NCBI RefSeq assembly: GCF_029893965.1
Contig: NZ_JARXXP010000010.1
Coordinates: 1 to 64,000, forward strand
Source of the DNA: Paenibacillus sp. PastM-3
Lineage (GTDB): Bacteria > Bacillota > Bacilli > Paenibacillales > Paenibacillaceae
Direction of reading: 5' to 3'
Length of the DNA stretch: 64,000 bases
Shown here: positions 1 to 10,342 of the stretch, piece after piece
Numbering within the stretch: the first letter of the stretch is position 1
How the letters are laid out: the number at the start of each line of letters is the position of its first letter
Notes under the pieces: generated by a model
The model's input: only the letters and a program-made list of their open reading frames with translations
Database searches by the model: none
Told to the model about the DNA's origin: nothing
Position numbers and translations under genes: made by a program

Positions 1-546
1 TATCTGGAGAAGGAAGAGATTCAAGCGGTCGTAAAATACGCCAGCTACCACAAAGAAAAAAGCAAAGCTTGGAAAGAAAATGTCGGCAAGGTTGAAAACT
101 GGACGTACAGCGAAACCCAGGATACGTGGACGTGCCCCGCCGGAGAAACGCTGCATTTCCTCAAAGAGAGCAAGGAGACTCTCCCAAGTGGCTACGAAAT
201 TCACAAACGTCATTACCGAAGCCAGAGCTGCGAGGGCTGTCCACTGAAGGAACGCTGCACGAAGGCCGCAGGAAATCGGGAAGTGGTTGTCAGTCTGGAG
301 AGGCTGCGTTACCAGAATCAGGCTCGAGACCTCCTGCGAAGCGAGGAGGGTTACGCCCTGGCCGTACGTCGAATGACGGAACCGGAAAGTGTATTTGGAC
401 AACTGAAGAACAACCGGGGGTTCCGGCGTTTTCTGCTTCGCGGCATGGAAAAAGTGACGCTCGAGGTCGGTTGGCTTTCGCTTGCCCATAATGTACTGAA
501 GCTAGCGGCAACGGACCAAAAACGCAGAGCAGCGATTCTCGAATAA
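1..546 (+). CDS. IS1182-family transposase, C-terminal part (5' end outside window)
   Basis: Frame 1 is open from base 1 to the TAA at 544-546, giving about 181 residues without a start codon in the window. The protein carries a Cys-rich stretch (SCEGCPLKERC) followed by a region with RMTEPESVFGQLKNNRGFRRF. The glutamate in ESVFGQLKNN fits the last acidic residue of the DDE catalytic triad in IS1182/IS1182-like (DDE_Tnp_1_6) transposases. The visible part is intact with no frameshift. Whether the whole element is active cannot be judged because the N-terminus and left inverted repeat are not visible. Confidence 0.8.
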   Translation, partial: YLEKEEIQAVVKYASYHKEKSKAWKENVGKVENWTYSETQDTWTCPAGETLHFLKESKETLPSGYEIHKRHYRSQSCEGCPLKERCTKAAGNREVVVSLERLRYQNQARDLLRSEEGYALAVRRMTEPESVFGQLKNNRGFRRFLLRGMEKVTLEVGWLSLAHNVLKLAATDQKRRAAILE

Positions 547-565
547 CAGGAGAATCGCTGCTCTG
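525..565. terminator. Bidirectional intrinsic terminator at the transposase stop
   Basis: A perfect 16-bp inverted repeat (arms 525-540 and 550-565, CAGAGCAGCGATTCTC) straddles the transposase stop. On the plus strand it is followed by TTTAAATTTT. On the minus strand it is followed by CGTTTTTGG, so it could also stop transcription coming from groEL. Confidence 0.75.
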
Positions 566-663
566 TTTAAATTTTAGACTTTTGAGAAGAGAATGAGCCT
601 GTCACTACCAGTAGAATATCTACTTATGGGACAGCCCCCTCCCAAGGTCTCCGGTAAATCGTC

Positions 664-2328
<1,665 letters not shown>

Positions 2329-2382
2329 TTAAAATCGTCTGAATCTTAAGTATATTTACCGCTATCCTTATAAAGGATCTTC

Positions 2383-2664
2383 TTAGTCAAGAATCGCGTG
2401 AATGTCGCTTTCTTTCATAATCAAATATTCTTTGCCTTCGTATTTGATTTCGGTTCCGGCATATTTCGAGAAGATCACGCGGTCGCCTTCTTTAACTTCC
2501 AGCGGTACACGCACTCCGTCTTTCAGAGCTCCGCTACCTACTGCGATAATTTTGCCTTCCTGCGGTTTCTCTTTGGAAGAGTCCGGAAGCACGATACCGA
2601 AAGAAGTGGTTTCCTGTTGCTCGCTTGCTTCTACCAATACGCGTTCACCTAATGGTCTGATCAT
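2383..2664 (-). CDS. groS: Co-chaperonin GroES (Hsp10)
   Basis: At 93 residues this is a standard-length GroES. It begins [13 protein letters not shown], carries the mobile-loop region [19 protein letters not shown] that docks on GroEL, and ends in the usual KESDIHAI segment. It caps the GroEL cavity in the cytoplasm. It is the first gene of the operon, with a good GGAGG-like site before the ATG, and is preceded by a CIRCE operator and a sigma-A promoter. Confidence 0.97.
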   Translation of the reverse strand: MIRPLGERVLVEASEQQETTSFGIVLPDSSKEKPQEGKIIAVGSGALKDGVRVPLEVKEGDRVIFSKYAGTEIKYEGKEYLIMKESDIHAILD

Positions 2665-2789
2665 GAAAAATAGCCTCCTTTGAAATTATGTGGTTTAGCT
2701 TGAAAACAACATTGGAATACAAAAATCTGCCCGGGACAACACCGGTTCGGCACAGCTGCTGCCTGCCGTTTCCGTAATACCCGGCAGTG

Positions 2790-2816
2790 TTAGCACTCAA
2801 CCTTCTTCAGTGCTAA
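2790..2816 (-). promoter_or_regulatory. CIRCE operator (HrcA site) of groES-groEL
   Basis: TTAGCACTC at 2790-2798, a 9-bp spacer, then CAGTGCTAA at 2808-2816. This matches the CIRCE consensus TTAGCACTC-N9-GAGTGCTAA with a single change in the second arm. It lies just downstream of the promoter, where HrcA binding would block transcription until heat shock. Confidence 0.95.
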
Positions 2817-2827
2817 CAACAATTTTT

Positions 2828-2856
2828 ATGATACTCAACTTGAAGACGGATTTCAA
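2828..2856 (-). promoter_or_regulatory. Sigma-A promoter of groES-groEL
   Basis: On the minus strand TTGAAA (2851-2856) and TATCAT (2828-2833) are separated by 17 bp. The start site would fall at the edge of the CIRCE operator, as in other groESL operons. The rest of the 2665-2992 gap shows nothing else clear apart from a small hairpin near 2947-2966 without a T-tract. Confidence 0.75.
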
Positions 2857-2992
2857 GTCCTTTTACATAAAATCAGATCCAGATTGCGGAAAAAATATGG
2901 CTGAACGGGTTGTCCCTGCGCACACTCACATACATTCTATCCACCGGGAGGCAAAATATGCCTCCACGGCTCCAAAACCAGCCAGCAAGCTG

Positions 2993-3763
2993 TCAATGTC
3001 CCTGCTGCTTCACATAACGCGCCTCCCGCGCAGCATCCTCTGCGAGCTGTCTGCGGTAGACCAGCGCTGAAAGAAACACACTGAATTCATACAGTATAAG
3101 CAGCGGAATCGTGACCAGGAAATCCGAGATGAAATCCGGAGGTGTAATGACCACAGCAATAAAGACAAGCGCGAAATAAGCATAACGCCGCATCCGGCGC
3201 AGGCGCAGCGGATTAAGAACCCGCAGCTTGGTCAGAAACATGACGATCAGCGGCAGCTCAAATAGCAGTGCCAGCGGAATGCACAGGCTGAACATAAAGC
3301 TGAAGTACTCGGTAATCCCGTACGTCTCCTCCAGCCCCATGCTGCGGGTGATCGTGATTGTAAACGACAATGCCATGGGAAAAACAATATAGTAGGCAAA
3401 CAATAAGCCCAATATGAACAAAATAGACACGTAAGGAACATACCGCAGCGCCGCACTCCGCTCCTCCGGCCGCAGCCCCGGGCTGATGAACGCCCACAGC
3501 TGGTAGACAATGAACGGCAGTGAGACGGCCAGCGAGACGGCCATAGCGATCTTCATATACATCCCGATGCCATCCCAAAAGGAAAAAGCATGCAGTATAA
3601 AACCCTGAGCCTGATCGGCATCTATCAGATACAGATATACGGGCCTTGCCGCGAACAATCCGCCGATCAGACCGGCTGTGAATACAAGCAGCACATAAAT
3701 AATCCGTCTGCGCAGCTCAGTGAGATGATCAACCACCGACATTTCTTCCGATTCCAGAGACAT
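2993..3763 (-). CDS. tatC: Sec-independent (Tat) translocase subunit TatC
   Basis: The 256-residue protein is a six-helix integral membrane protein. It starts with the typical amphipathic segment SVVDHLTELRRRIIYVLLVF, which is part of the TatC signal-peptide-binding face. The conserved stretches FISPGLRPEER and ITPPDFISDFLVTIPLLILYE are recognisable. TatC recognises twin-arginine signal peptides and works with TatA to export folded proteins. It lies downstream of tatA in the same orientation, with a terminator-like hairpin between them. The ATG at 3763 follows a GGTGG-like site; an ATG further inside at MSVVDHL is also possible. Confidence 0.95.
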   Translation of the reverse strand: MSLESEEMSVVDHLTELRRRIIYVLLVFTAGLIGGLFAARPVYLYLIDADQAQGFILHAFSFWDGIGMYMKIAMAVSLAVSLPFIVYQLWAFISPGLRPEERSAALRYVPYVSILFILGLLFAYYIVFPMALSFTITITRSMGLEETYGITEYFSFMFSLCIPLALLFELPLIVMFLTKLRVLNPLRLRRMRRYAYFALVFIAVVITPPDFISDFLVTIPLLILYEFSVFLSALVYRRQLAEDAAREARYVKQQGH

Positions 3764-3856
3764 GACTGACACCACCCGGATCCATATGTAAATTCCCCGC
3801 CAAAATGGCCTGTGTATAGCCGCAGGTTCAGAACCTCTGCAGCTCTCGTGTTTACA

Positions 3857-3906
3857 AAAAAAGGGGCGCCGCCCGGTCTGAAGCAGACTGAGAGAAACGC
3901 CCCCGC
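3857..3906 (-). terminator. Terminator-like hairpin between tatA and tatC
   Basis: On the minus strand GGGGCG (3898-3903) pairs with CGCCCC (3863-3868), with an inner GTCTG/CAGAC stem, followed by seven Ts. It may limit read-through from tatA so that tatA is made in excess of tatC. tatC would then depend on read-through or its own promoter. Confidence 0.6.
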
Positions 3907-3919
3907 GTAGTTACACCTG

Positions 3920-4162
3920 TTATTCCGGCAGCTTCCGTTCCTGCGGAAGGTCTGCAGCTAATGTCTGCGGGGCCGGCGGTGCAGGAGCTTCACTGCGCCG
4001 AGCCGGTTCCGGCTCATTGATAATTTCACGTGCCCCGTCCTTGAATTCACGGAAGGTGCGTCCGACCGCCCGGCCAAGCTCCGGAAGCTTATTCGGACCA
4101 AAAAGCAGCAGCGCCAGGATCACCAGTAGAATAATTCCGGGAGCACCAATACCATTCAGCAT
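3920..4162 (-). CDS. tatA: Twin-arginine translocase subunit TatA
   Basis: Starting at MLNGIGAPGIILL the protein is 80 residues. It has one N-terminal membrane helix, the FGPNKLPELGRAVGRTFREFKDG amphipathic hinge typical of TatA/TatE, and a Pro/Ala/Glu-rich hydrophilic tail. TatA oligomers form the protein-conducting part of the Tat system. The chosen ATG has GGAGGAAAAGCG directly upstream; a longer in-frame extension has no ribosome site and would place a charged segment before the helix. Downstream lies tatC, so the two make a minimal TatA-TatC system with no separate TatB. Confidence 0.95.
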   Translation of the reverse strand: MLNGIGAPGIILLVILALLLFGPNKLPELGRAVGRTFREFKDGAREIINEPEPARRSEAPAPPAPQTLAADLPQERKLPE

Positions 4163-4286
4163 TCGCTTTTCCTCCTCGCCCTTTGTCCGTTCATGATAGA
4201 TTAAGCAACAGCTTAATAATACCATAACTTATGTCACACATCCAACAGCTAAAGAGCTGAGGCGTCAGGGCGGGGGCATCCGTCTC

Positions 4287-4772
4287 TTACTGGCGGTATT
4301 GTCCGGTTACCATAAGCAGCGCCTCCGGCAGCTGATCCATGATTGCCGCCAGGTTCTCATGCACTCCCTTGGGCGTTCCCGGCAGATTGACAATCAGCGT
4401 CCGTCCGCGTATTCCGCAAATACCGCGGAAGAGCATGACCGCACGGTTCTTCTGCATCACTGTGCTTCTCATCGCCTCCGACATTCCGGGCACCTCACGC
4501 TCAATGACCCGCCGGGTAGCTTCCGGCGTAACGTCGCGGATCGCCAGCTCGGTTCCGCCTGTAGTAAGCACAAGATCCGCCTTGAAATAATCGGTAAGCT
4601 CGATCAGCGCGGCAATAATCTCATCCTGTTCATCCGGTACAATTCTGACCTCGATAATCTCACCGCCAAGCTCCTCTTCCACCAGCTCGCGGATAACCTG
4701 GGCGCTGGTATCTTCCCGTTCGCCCCTGGATCCTTTATCGCTTGCCGTCAGGATTGCTGTTTTCCACGCCAT
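4287..4772 (-). CDS. moaB: Molybdopterin biosynthesis protein, MoaB/MogA family
   Basis: The 161-residue protein has the MoaB/Mog fold signature: ILTASDKGSRGEREDTS near the N-terminus and LTTGGTELAIRDVTPEATR in the middle, the region that binds molybdopterin and ATP. This family adenylylates molybdopterin before metal insertion. The ATG at 4772 follows GAGGGAGGAACAACC, which fixes the start; the longer frame runs back into moaC without a better site. It lies 77 bp downstream of moaC, matching the molybdenum-cofactor pairing seen in Bacillus. Confidence 0.92.
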   Translation of the reverse strand: MAWKTAILTASDKGSRGEREDTSAQVIRELVEEELGGEIIEVRIVPDEQDEIIAALIELTDYFKADLVLTTGGTELAIRDVTPEATRRVIEREVPGMSEAMRSTVMQKNRAVMLFRGICGIRGRTLIVNLPGTPKGVHENLAAIMDQLPEALLMVTGQYRQ

Positions 4773-4849
4773 AGGTTGTTCCTCCCTCTTATGTTCTATG
4801 TAAGGAAGGCCGCAATGTGCAGCCTTGCCGCACTTCTCTCTTGCAGTGA

Positions 4850-5323
4850 CTAAGCTTCCAACTCGTAATTCCCGTTCTTCCCGCCGCTCTTGGAGACAAG
4901 CATCGTAGGTCCGATGACCATATCCTTCTGCAGCGCCTTGCACATGTCATAGACGGTCAGAGCCGCCGCCGAAACGGCCGTCAGCGCCTCCATCTCCACT
5001 CCGGTCTTTCCGGTCGTCTTCACGGTTGCTTCTATATAAAGTTCATCTTTGCTGTTGTCCGAGAAGCGGATGTCAACACCGGTCAGAGAGAGGGGATGGC
5101 ACATCGGAATCCAGTCCGAGGTCTGCTTCGCAGCCATAATGCCGGCTACCTGTGCAACTGCCAGAACATCTCCTTTGCCGACGCTTCCAGACTTGATAGC
5201 CTCAAGCGTCCCGGGATCCATTGTTACCTTGCTTCTTGCAGCCGCAGACCGCTTGGTGACGTCCTTATCGCTGACATCCACCATACGTGCCCGGCCCTGC
5301 TCGTTAAAATGACTAAATTCCAT
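4850..5323 (-). CDS. moaC: Cyclic pyranopterin monophosphate synthase MoaC
   Basis: The protein is 157 residues, the normal MoaC length. It contains the conserved PMCHPL motif, the SKVTMDP segment and the helix [23 protein letters not shown]. With MoaA, which is not in this window, it converts GTP to cyclic pyranopterin monophosphate, the first stable molybdopterin intermediate. Its start overlaps the end of the upstream cyclo-ligase gene by 11 bp, indicating translational coupling, and moaB follows. In Bacillus subtilis the redox regulator rex lies next to moaC; here that position holds a folate enzyme. Confidence 0.96.
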   Translation of the reverse strand: MEFSHFNEQGRARMVDVSDKDVTKRSAAARSKVTMDPGTLEAIKSGSVGKGDVLAVAQVAGIMAAKQTSDWIPMCHPLSLTGVDIRFSDNSKDELYIEATVKTTGKTGVEMEALTAVSAAALTVYDMCKALQKDMVIGPTMLVSKSGGKNGNYELEA

Positions 5324-5954
5324 GCTGTCTCTCCCTCCGGCAATCCATGACGCCGTCTTCCGTAATTAACAAGTCCATGTAAGCATCATGGTCGTCCATA
5401 GGCACTTCCTCAACCACCTGCCGGCCGAAAGCCAGACCAATCCATAAAGGGTCTTTCCCTTGCAGGGTAGCTTCAGTATCCAGGGTAGCCCTCAGACGGT
5501 CGTAATATCCGCGTCCGTAGCCCAGCCTTCCGCCCCGCCGGTCAAAAGCCAGCCCCGGGACGAAGATCACATCCGGCCTGGGCAGGTGCTCCTGCCTGTC
5601 AGCAGAATCAGCAGCCGGCTCCAGTATGCCAAAGGCTCCTGGTACAAGCTCCTTCCATGAGTGTACCGGATGCAGGCTCATCATTCCTGTGGCTTGTATC
5701 ACACGGGGCAGCAGTACCGTGCAGCCCTCTGCCCAGGCGCCGGCAATCAGCGGGCGCGTATCCAGCTCCGAACGGAAAGGGACATACGCAAGCAGCGTCT
5801 TTACTTCTTCCCCTGCCAGCCTTTCCATCGCATGCCTGCAGACCAGAGAAGACAGTGCATTTCTCTGGTCCTCCGGCAGCATGCCGCGGGCGGCGGCAGC
5901 CGCTGCACGCAGCTCCCGCTTCCTTTCAGCGGGCAGGGCACTTTGGCCTGTCAT
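5313..5954 (-). CDS. 5-formyltetrahydrofolate cyclo-ligase
   Basis: The 213-residue protein belongs to the 5-FCL/MTHFS family, which uses ATP to convert 5-formyl-THF to 5,10-methenyl-THF. Visible family marks are the basic N-terminal helix [14 protein letters not shown], the segment LPRVI and the glycine motif [14 protein letters not shown], which binds ATP phosphate near the C-terminal third. It is the first gene of a minus-strand run that continues into moaC with an 11-bp overlap. It is transcribed divergently from the ABC-F gene across a 229-bp gap. Confidence 0.93.
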   Translation of the reverse strand: MTGQSALPAERKRELRAAAAAARGMLPEDQRNALSSLVCRHAMERLAGEEVKTLLAYVPFRSELDTRPLIAGAWAEGCTVLLPRVIQATGMMSLHPVHSWKELVPGAFGILEPAADSADRQEHLPRPDVIFVPGLAFDRRGGRLGYGRGYYDRLRATLDTEATLQGKDPLWIGLAFGRQVVEEVPMDDHDAYMDLLITEDGVMDCRRERQHGI

Positions 5955-6183
5955 GTGCAGCCGCCTCCCGTTTGTTTTTCCCTAGCTTATCATCGTTTGT
6001 AAACTCAGTTTACCACTCTTCTCCCCGGTTCGCCAAGGTTGCATCATTCCCTCTGTTAGACGAAACCACAAAACCGTCCCCCTCGCGCGGCAGAAGCTTT
6101 TCATGTAAACTGTAGTATAAGCAAGATATACAGCCGGGCCAGAGCGCCCGGGCGAATATGCAAGGGCGGAGGGTTCAATCAGT

Positions 6184-8139
6184 ATGCTTCTTCAAGCGAC
6201 AGGAATTTCGAAATCATATGGTATTCAAAGCGTGCTGGACGGCATCAGCCTGCAGGTGAACGAGAAGGAACGGGTCGGACTGGTTGGCGTTAACGGCGCC
6301 GGCAAATCCACCTTTCTGCAGATTCTTGCAGGCGAGATGTCCTATGACAGCGGGCAAATTCATAAATCCAAAGAGACAACCGTAGGCTACCTGGCCCAGA
6401 ACAGCGGCCTGCAGTCGGACAAAACCATCCAGGAGGAAATGCTGGCTGTGTTTGCTCCCTTAATTGAAGCGGAAGCAGAGCTCCGGCAGATGGAAGCGGA
6501 TATCGCTGACCCGAAGCTGGCCGATGATCCGAAGCGTTATGAAGATCTGCTGGAGCGTTACTCCAAGCGCTCGGACTGGTTCAAGGACCACGGCGGCTAT
6601 GAAATGAACACCCGGATCCGCAGCGTTTTGCACGGTATGGGCTTTGGGGATTTCGCGCCGGATACTCCCATTTCCACACTCAGCGGCGGACAGAAGACAC
6701 GGCTGGCACTCGCCCGTATTCTGCTGCAGGCTCCAGATCTGCTCATGCTGGATGAGCCTACAAACCATCTGGACATTGAGACGCTGACCTGGCTGGAGGA
6801 TTACCTGCGCGGCTATGCCGGCGGCATTCTGGTCGTTTCCCATGACCGGTATTTCCTCGACCGTCTGGTTACAACAATCGTTGAAATAGAACGCCATCAG
6901 TCCCGCCGTTATACGGGCAATTACAGCCGCTATATGGAACTGAAGGCAGCGGAATATGAAATCCGCATGAAGCAGTATGAGAAGCAGCAGGAGGAAATCT
7001 CCCGGATGGAGGATTTCGTGCAGCGCAACATCGTGCGCGCCTCCACTACCAAGCGTGCCCAGAGCCGGCGCAAGGCACTGGAGAAGATGGAACGCATTGA
7101 CAAGCCGCTCGGCGATCTCAAAAAAGCCAACTTCTCCTTCGAGCCTGATTTCATGTCCGGCAAGGAAGTGCTGCAGGTACGGGACGTTGCCGTATCCTTC
7201 AGCGAAGCATCTTCGCCGCTGTTCCGCAATGCCTCCTTTGAGCTGCGGCGCGGGGAGACGGCTGCGCTCATCGGGCCGAACGGGATCGGCAAATCGACGC
7301 TGCTGCAATGCCTGACCGGCACCCGCCAGCCGTCCGCCGGAACCGTCAACTGGGGAGCCAAGGTCAAAATCGCCTACTACGATCAGGAGCAGACACGCCT
7401 CAACCCGCGCAATACCGTGCTGGAAGAGCTCTGGAGTGAATATCCGATGCTGGAGGAGGCACGGATCCGCACCATCCTCGGCAACTTCCTGTTCAGCGGC
7501 GAGGATGTCCTCAAGAAAATCGCCGCCCTGAGCGGCGGGGAGAAAGCCCGGGTGGCGCTTTCCAAGCTGATGCTGCGCGGCGCAAATATGCTTATTCTCG
7601 ATGAGCCTACCAACCATCTGGATCTGGTCAGCCGCGAGGTGCTGGAGGCAGCCCTCATTGATTTTGAAGGCACCCTGCTGTTCATATCCCATGACCGGTA
7701 TTTCCTGAACAAAATGGCTGAGCGTGTCCTTGAGCTGCATCCCGGCGGCATTGACCAGTATCTCGGCAACTATGACGACTATATCGAGAAGAAAAAAGAG
7801 CTGGAAGCCATTGCCCTGGAGGAAGCCGGACTGCTTGCTGCCAAAGCCGCACGGATTGCCGATGCTGAAGCTGCGTCAGCCGACAGGGGCAGTGCCTCCT
7901 CCTATGAAGCAGATAAAGCGGCCAAACGGGAGGAGCGTAACCGTCTGCGGCGGATTTCCGAGCTGGAAGAAGCCATTGCCCGGCTGGAAGAGGAGATTGC
8001 CGTCATTGAGAATGAAATGACGAAGCCGGAGGTTTATCAGGATTATATGGCGCTCCAGCAGCATGAAAGCGACCTGAAGGAGAAAAAGCAGCAGCTCAGC
8101 GGACAGTTCGACGAATGGGAGAAGCTGGCTGACGAATAA
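6184..8139 (+). CDS. ABC-F family ATPase (YdiF-like)
   Basis: This soluble 651-residue protein has two ATP-binding cassettes and no membrane helices, the ABC-F architecture of ribosome-acting ATPases. Cassette 1 has Walker A GVNGAGKST, signature LSGGQKTRLALAR and Walker B LLMLDEPTNHLD. Cassette 2 has GPNGIGKST, LSGGEKARVALSK and MLILDEPTNHLD. A charged linker lies between them and a coiled-coil extension rich in Glu/Lys closes the C-terminus (about residues 540-650). Position beside the tat/moa and tsaD blocks supports orthology with B. subtilis YdiF. A terminator at about 8241-8259 follows. Whether it gives antibiotic protection cannot be read from sequence; a housekeeping translation role is more likely. 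Confidence 0.93.
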   Translation: MLLQATGISKSYGIQSVLDGISLQVNEKERVGLVGVNGAGKSTFLQILAGEMSYDSGQIHKSKETTVGYLAQNSGLQSDKTIQEEMLAVFAPLIEAEAELRQMEADIADPKLADDPKRYEDLLERYSKRSDWFKDHGGYEMNTRIRSVLHGMGFGDFAPDTPISTLSGGQKTRLALARILLQAPDLLMLDEPTNHLDIETLTWLEDYLRGYAGGILVVSHDRYFLDRLVTTIVEIERHQSRRYTGNYSRYMELKAAEYEIRMKQYEKQQEEISRMEDFVQRNIVRASTTKRAQSRRKALEKMERIDKPLGDLKKANFSFEPDFMSGKEVLQVRDVAVSFSEASSPLFRNASFELRRGETAALIGPNGIGKSTLLQCLTGTRQPSAGTVNWGAKVKIAYYDQEQTRLNPRNTVLEELWSEYPMLEEARIRTILGNFLFSGEDVLKKIAALSGGEKARVALSKLMLRGANMLILDEPTNHLDLVSREVLEAALIDFEGTLLFISHDRYFLNKMAERVLELHPGGIDQYLGNYDDYIEKKKELEAIALEEAGLLAAKAARIADAEAASADRGSASSYEADKAAKREERNRLRRISELEEAIARLEEEIAVIENEMTKPEVYQDYMALQQHESDLKEKKQQLSGQFDEWEKLADE

Positions 8140-8193
8140 TGTAAACAGGTTAAATAATTTATTTTAAACTGTTTCCGATTTGTTCATAAATAG

Positions 8194-8452
8194 TTATCCA
8201 CATGGCTATCCACAGTTTTCGTGTATAACCTCAAATAAAAAAAGCCCCTTGGGGGCTTTTTTTATGCATTAAATCAGCATTTCACCTGTCAAGTACTTTT
8301 TATCCACCGAATTGTCCACATTATCCACAATTTCCACACAAACCTCACATTGGAAAACTCCCCAATCCTCTGGTGCACGAAACAGGCGTTATTGCTGATT
8401 TTACACGGTTTTTACACAACCAGGGCGGAATATGTGGATAACGTTGTCCACA
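8194..8452. repeat. Cluster of DnaA-box-like 9-mers
   Basis: Three exact TTATCCACA boxes are at 8194-8202 (+), 8321-8329 (+) and 8433-8441 (-). Boxes with one change are at 8206-8214, 8300-8308, 8312-8320, 8410-8418 (TTTTACACA) and 8444-8452. They fill an otherwise gene-free 400-bp stretch (8140-8539) between convergent genes. This density is far above chance for a 9-mer. The region lacks dnaA, dnaN or an obvious AT-rich unwinding element, so it reads as a DnaA-binding/titration locus and not as the chromosomal origin. Confidence 0.8.
8235..8264. terminator. Bidirectional intrinsic terminator between ABC-F gene and leuA
   Basis: AAAGCCCC (8241-8248) pairs with GGGGCTTT (8252-8259), flanked by A-runs on the left and T-runs on the right. 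It can therefore end both the plus-strand ABC-F transcript and the minus-strand leuA transcript. Confidence 0.88.
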
Positions 8453-8539
8453 GCTTGACAAATCCTGCATTCGCTAAAATTCTACTTTTTCAGACAACAT
8501 AATCTGCCGCAAACTGTCCAAAGCCGTCTGCACTGCCGG

Positions 8540-10096
8540 TTAGACAGCCGTCTCCTGGCCAGTTTCCGCGCGGGCGGAGAGCAGCGCCGCATTGCAGGCC
8601 GCTACATAGGCTATTCCCGCCGCCATTACGATATCCTGATGAATGGCCGTGCCTCTGAATTTGGCGCCGTTCCATTCTACCATGACCGCTGCTTCAGCCT
8701 GGGCCTGCTCTCCGCTGCCCAGCGAGTGCAGCTCAAGACCGGTAAATCCGATGCTCTCAGCAATCCCCAGACTGATCGCTGCAATCACTGCTTCCAGCGG
8801 GCCGCTGCCTGTGCTGGTATAGGCTTCCTCTGCGCCGCTCTGCAGATTACGCACGGTCACTGCAGCCACCCGGCGCGGCGCACTGCCGGCGAGCACCTGG
8901 ACATCGCCAAGCTCATAGAACTGCGCCTGCTGTCCGGTCGTACTGCTGACCATGCGCAGCAGCTCGTCATCGCTGACTGCTTTCTGGCGGTCTGCCTTCT
9001 CCTTGAAGGATTCGTAGAGCGCATCCAGCTCTGCCGAGTCCAGGGCAACGCCGTATTTGGCGGCACGGTCCTTGAGCGCATGCCGGCCGGAGTGCTTGCC
9101 CAGAATAATCATGCTGCGCGGAATGCCCAGCCGTTCAGGGTCCATAATCTCATAGGTGCTGCGGTCCTTCAGCAGGCCGTCCTGATGGATGCCGGATTCA
9201 TGCTGGAAGGCATTCCGGCCGACGACCGGCTTATTGAAGGCAATCGGGAAATGCATCGCCCCGCTGATCAGCCGCGAGGTATCATACAGCTTATCCAGCA
9301 CGATTCCCGTCTCCGCGCCAAGCACATCCCCTCTTGTCTCAAGCGCCATGACCAGTTCTTCCAGAGCACAGTTTCCGGTACGCTCACCGACACCGTTCAC
9401 CGTAACCTCGATTTGCGTTGCCCCGCCTTCAATGGCGGCCAGGCTGTTGGCAACGGCCAGCCCCAGATCGTTATGACAATGGGCGCTGAAGCTTACATTC
9501 TGTCCGCCTCTGGCACCAAGGCGTACGCGCCGGAACATCTCCCCATATTCCTGAGGCAGTGCATAGCCGACTGTATCCGGCAGATTAATGATGCTGGCGC
9601 CCTCCTCAATAACTGCCTCAACCATTTCAATCAGGTCATCGATTCCCGTCCGGGCCGCATCCATCGCGGTGAATTCCACCACATCGCAGAACTGGCGGGC
9701 ATAGGCCGTCATTTCACGGGCGGCTGCAACAACCTCAGGCCGGCTCTTGCGCAGCTGATGCTGCAGATGAATATCGGAGGAGGAGATGAACAGGTGAATC
9801 CGCCGCCGCGCCGCATCCCGGGTTGCCCGGACAGCCGCATCGATATCCCCGCGGACCGCGCGGGCGAAGCCGCAGATCTCTACACCCTGCACCTTCCGTG
9901 AAATGGTCTCCACAGCGGCGAAATCCCCCGGGCTTGAGACCGGGAAGCCCGGTTCCAGCACATCTACTCCCAGCCCGGCAAGCTTGTGGGCCAGAACAAT
10001 CTTCTGCTCAGGGGTCAAGCTGGCCCCCGGTGCCTGCTCACCGTCCCGCAGCGTCGTGTCAAAAATCTGAATACGTTTTTTTACCGGAATTATCAT
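8540..10096 (-). CDS. leuA: 2-isopropylmalate synthase
   Basis: The 518-residue enzyme catalyses the first committed step of leucine synthesis, condensing 2-oxoisovalerate with acetyl-CoA. The catalytic TIM barrel begins at FDTTLRDGEQAPG; the metal-binding HCHNDLGLAVANS, the NGVGERTGNCALEE loop and HESGIHQDG are all present. A C-terminal domain from about residue 390 matches the LeuA regulatory (leucine-binding) domain, so feedback inhibition is expected. Of two adjacent ATGs the second sits 7 bp from AGGAGG. The gene stands alone, without leuBCD nearby, behind two tandem T-box leaders that read leucine codons. The alternative assignments citramalate or homocitrate synthase are less likely given the leucine specifiers. 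Confidence 0.94.
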   Translation of the reverse strand: MIIPVKKRIQIFDTTLRDGEQAPGASLTPEQKIVLAHKLAGLGVDVLEPGFPVSSPGDFAAVETISRKVQGVEICGFARAVRGDIDAAVRATRDAARRRIHLFISSSDIHLQHQLRKSRPEVVAAAREMTAYARQFCDVVEFTAMDAARTGIDDLIEMVEAVIEEGASIINLPDTVGYALPQEYGEMFRRVRLGARGGQNVSFSAHCHNDLGLAVANSLAAIEGGATQIEVTVNGVGERTGNCALEELVMALETRGDVLGAETGIVLDKLYDTSRLISGAMHFPIAFNKPVVGRNAFQHESGIHQDGLLKDRSTYEIMDPERLGIPRSMIILGKHSGRHALKDRAAKYGVALDSAELDALYESFKEKADRQKAVSDDELLRMVSSTTGQQAQFYELGDVQVLAGSAPRRVAAVTVRNLQSGAEEAYTSTGSGPLEAVIAAISLGIAESIGFTGLELHSLGSGEQAQAEAAVMVEWNGAKFRGTAIHQDIVMAAGIAYVAACNAALLSARAETGQETAV

Positions 10097-10342
10097 CATG
10101 AACCCTCCTGAAATGTAAGTTTAAAATAAGCTGCTCTTCCATTTGTGCAGGGCACACGTCGACTTGCCCCCTGCTTCTATTCCCGCCCACTGCTGCCGGC
10201 AGCACCCGATCCAATTGCAGTCATGTGCCGGGCCATAGCCCGGCTAACTGCAGAACAACGCTAAATTTCCCTACAAAGCAGGGCTTTACATGGAAGCTCA
10301 CTCAGGTACTTTGCGGGTCCCCTAATAGCTTTCTGACAGGAC

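Larger units (their letters stand above)
1..638 (+). mobile_element. IS1182-type insertion sequence, right part only
   Basis: The window opens inside the transposase and the element ends close to 638. The terminal segment at 628-638 (GGGACAGCCCC) has the form of the terminal inverted repeat seen in many IS1182-family elements. The left end is outside the window, so neither the target duplication nor the exact border can be checked. A hairpin near the transposase stop lies within the element. The element ends about 25 bp from the groEL stop codon and converges on groEL. Confidence 0.72.

Noticed and set aside
6460..7740. A 426-codon frame on the minus strand opposite the ABC-F gene
   Set aside because: Shadow of the repeated cassette sequence; no motif and no ribosome site.
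8194..8452. Chromosomal replication origin
   Set aside because: DnaA boxes are dense, but dnaA, dnaN, rpmH and an AT-rich unwinding element are absent; a DnaA-binding locus is the better reading.
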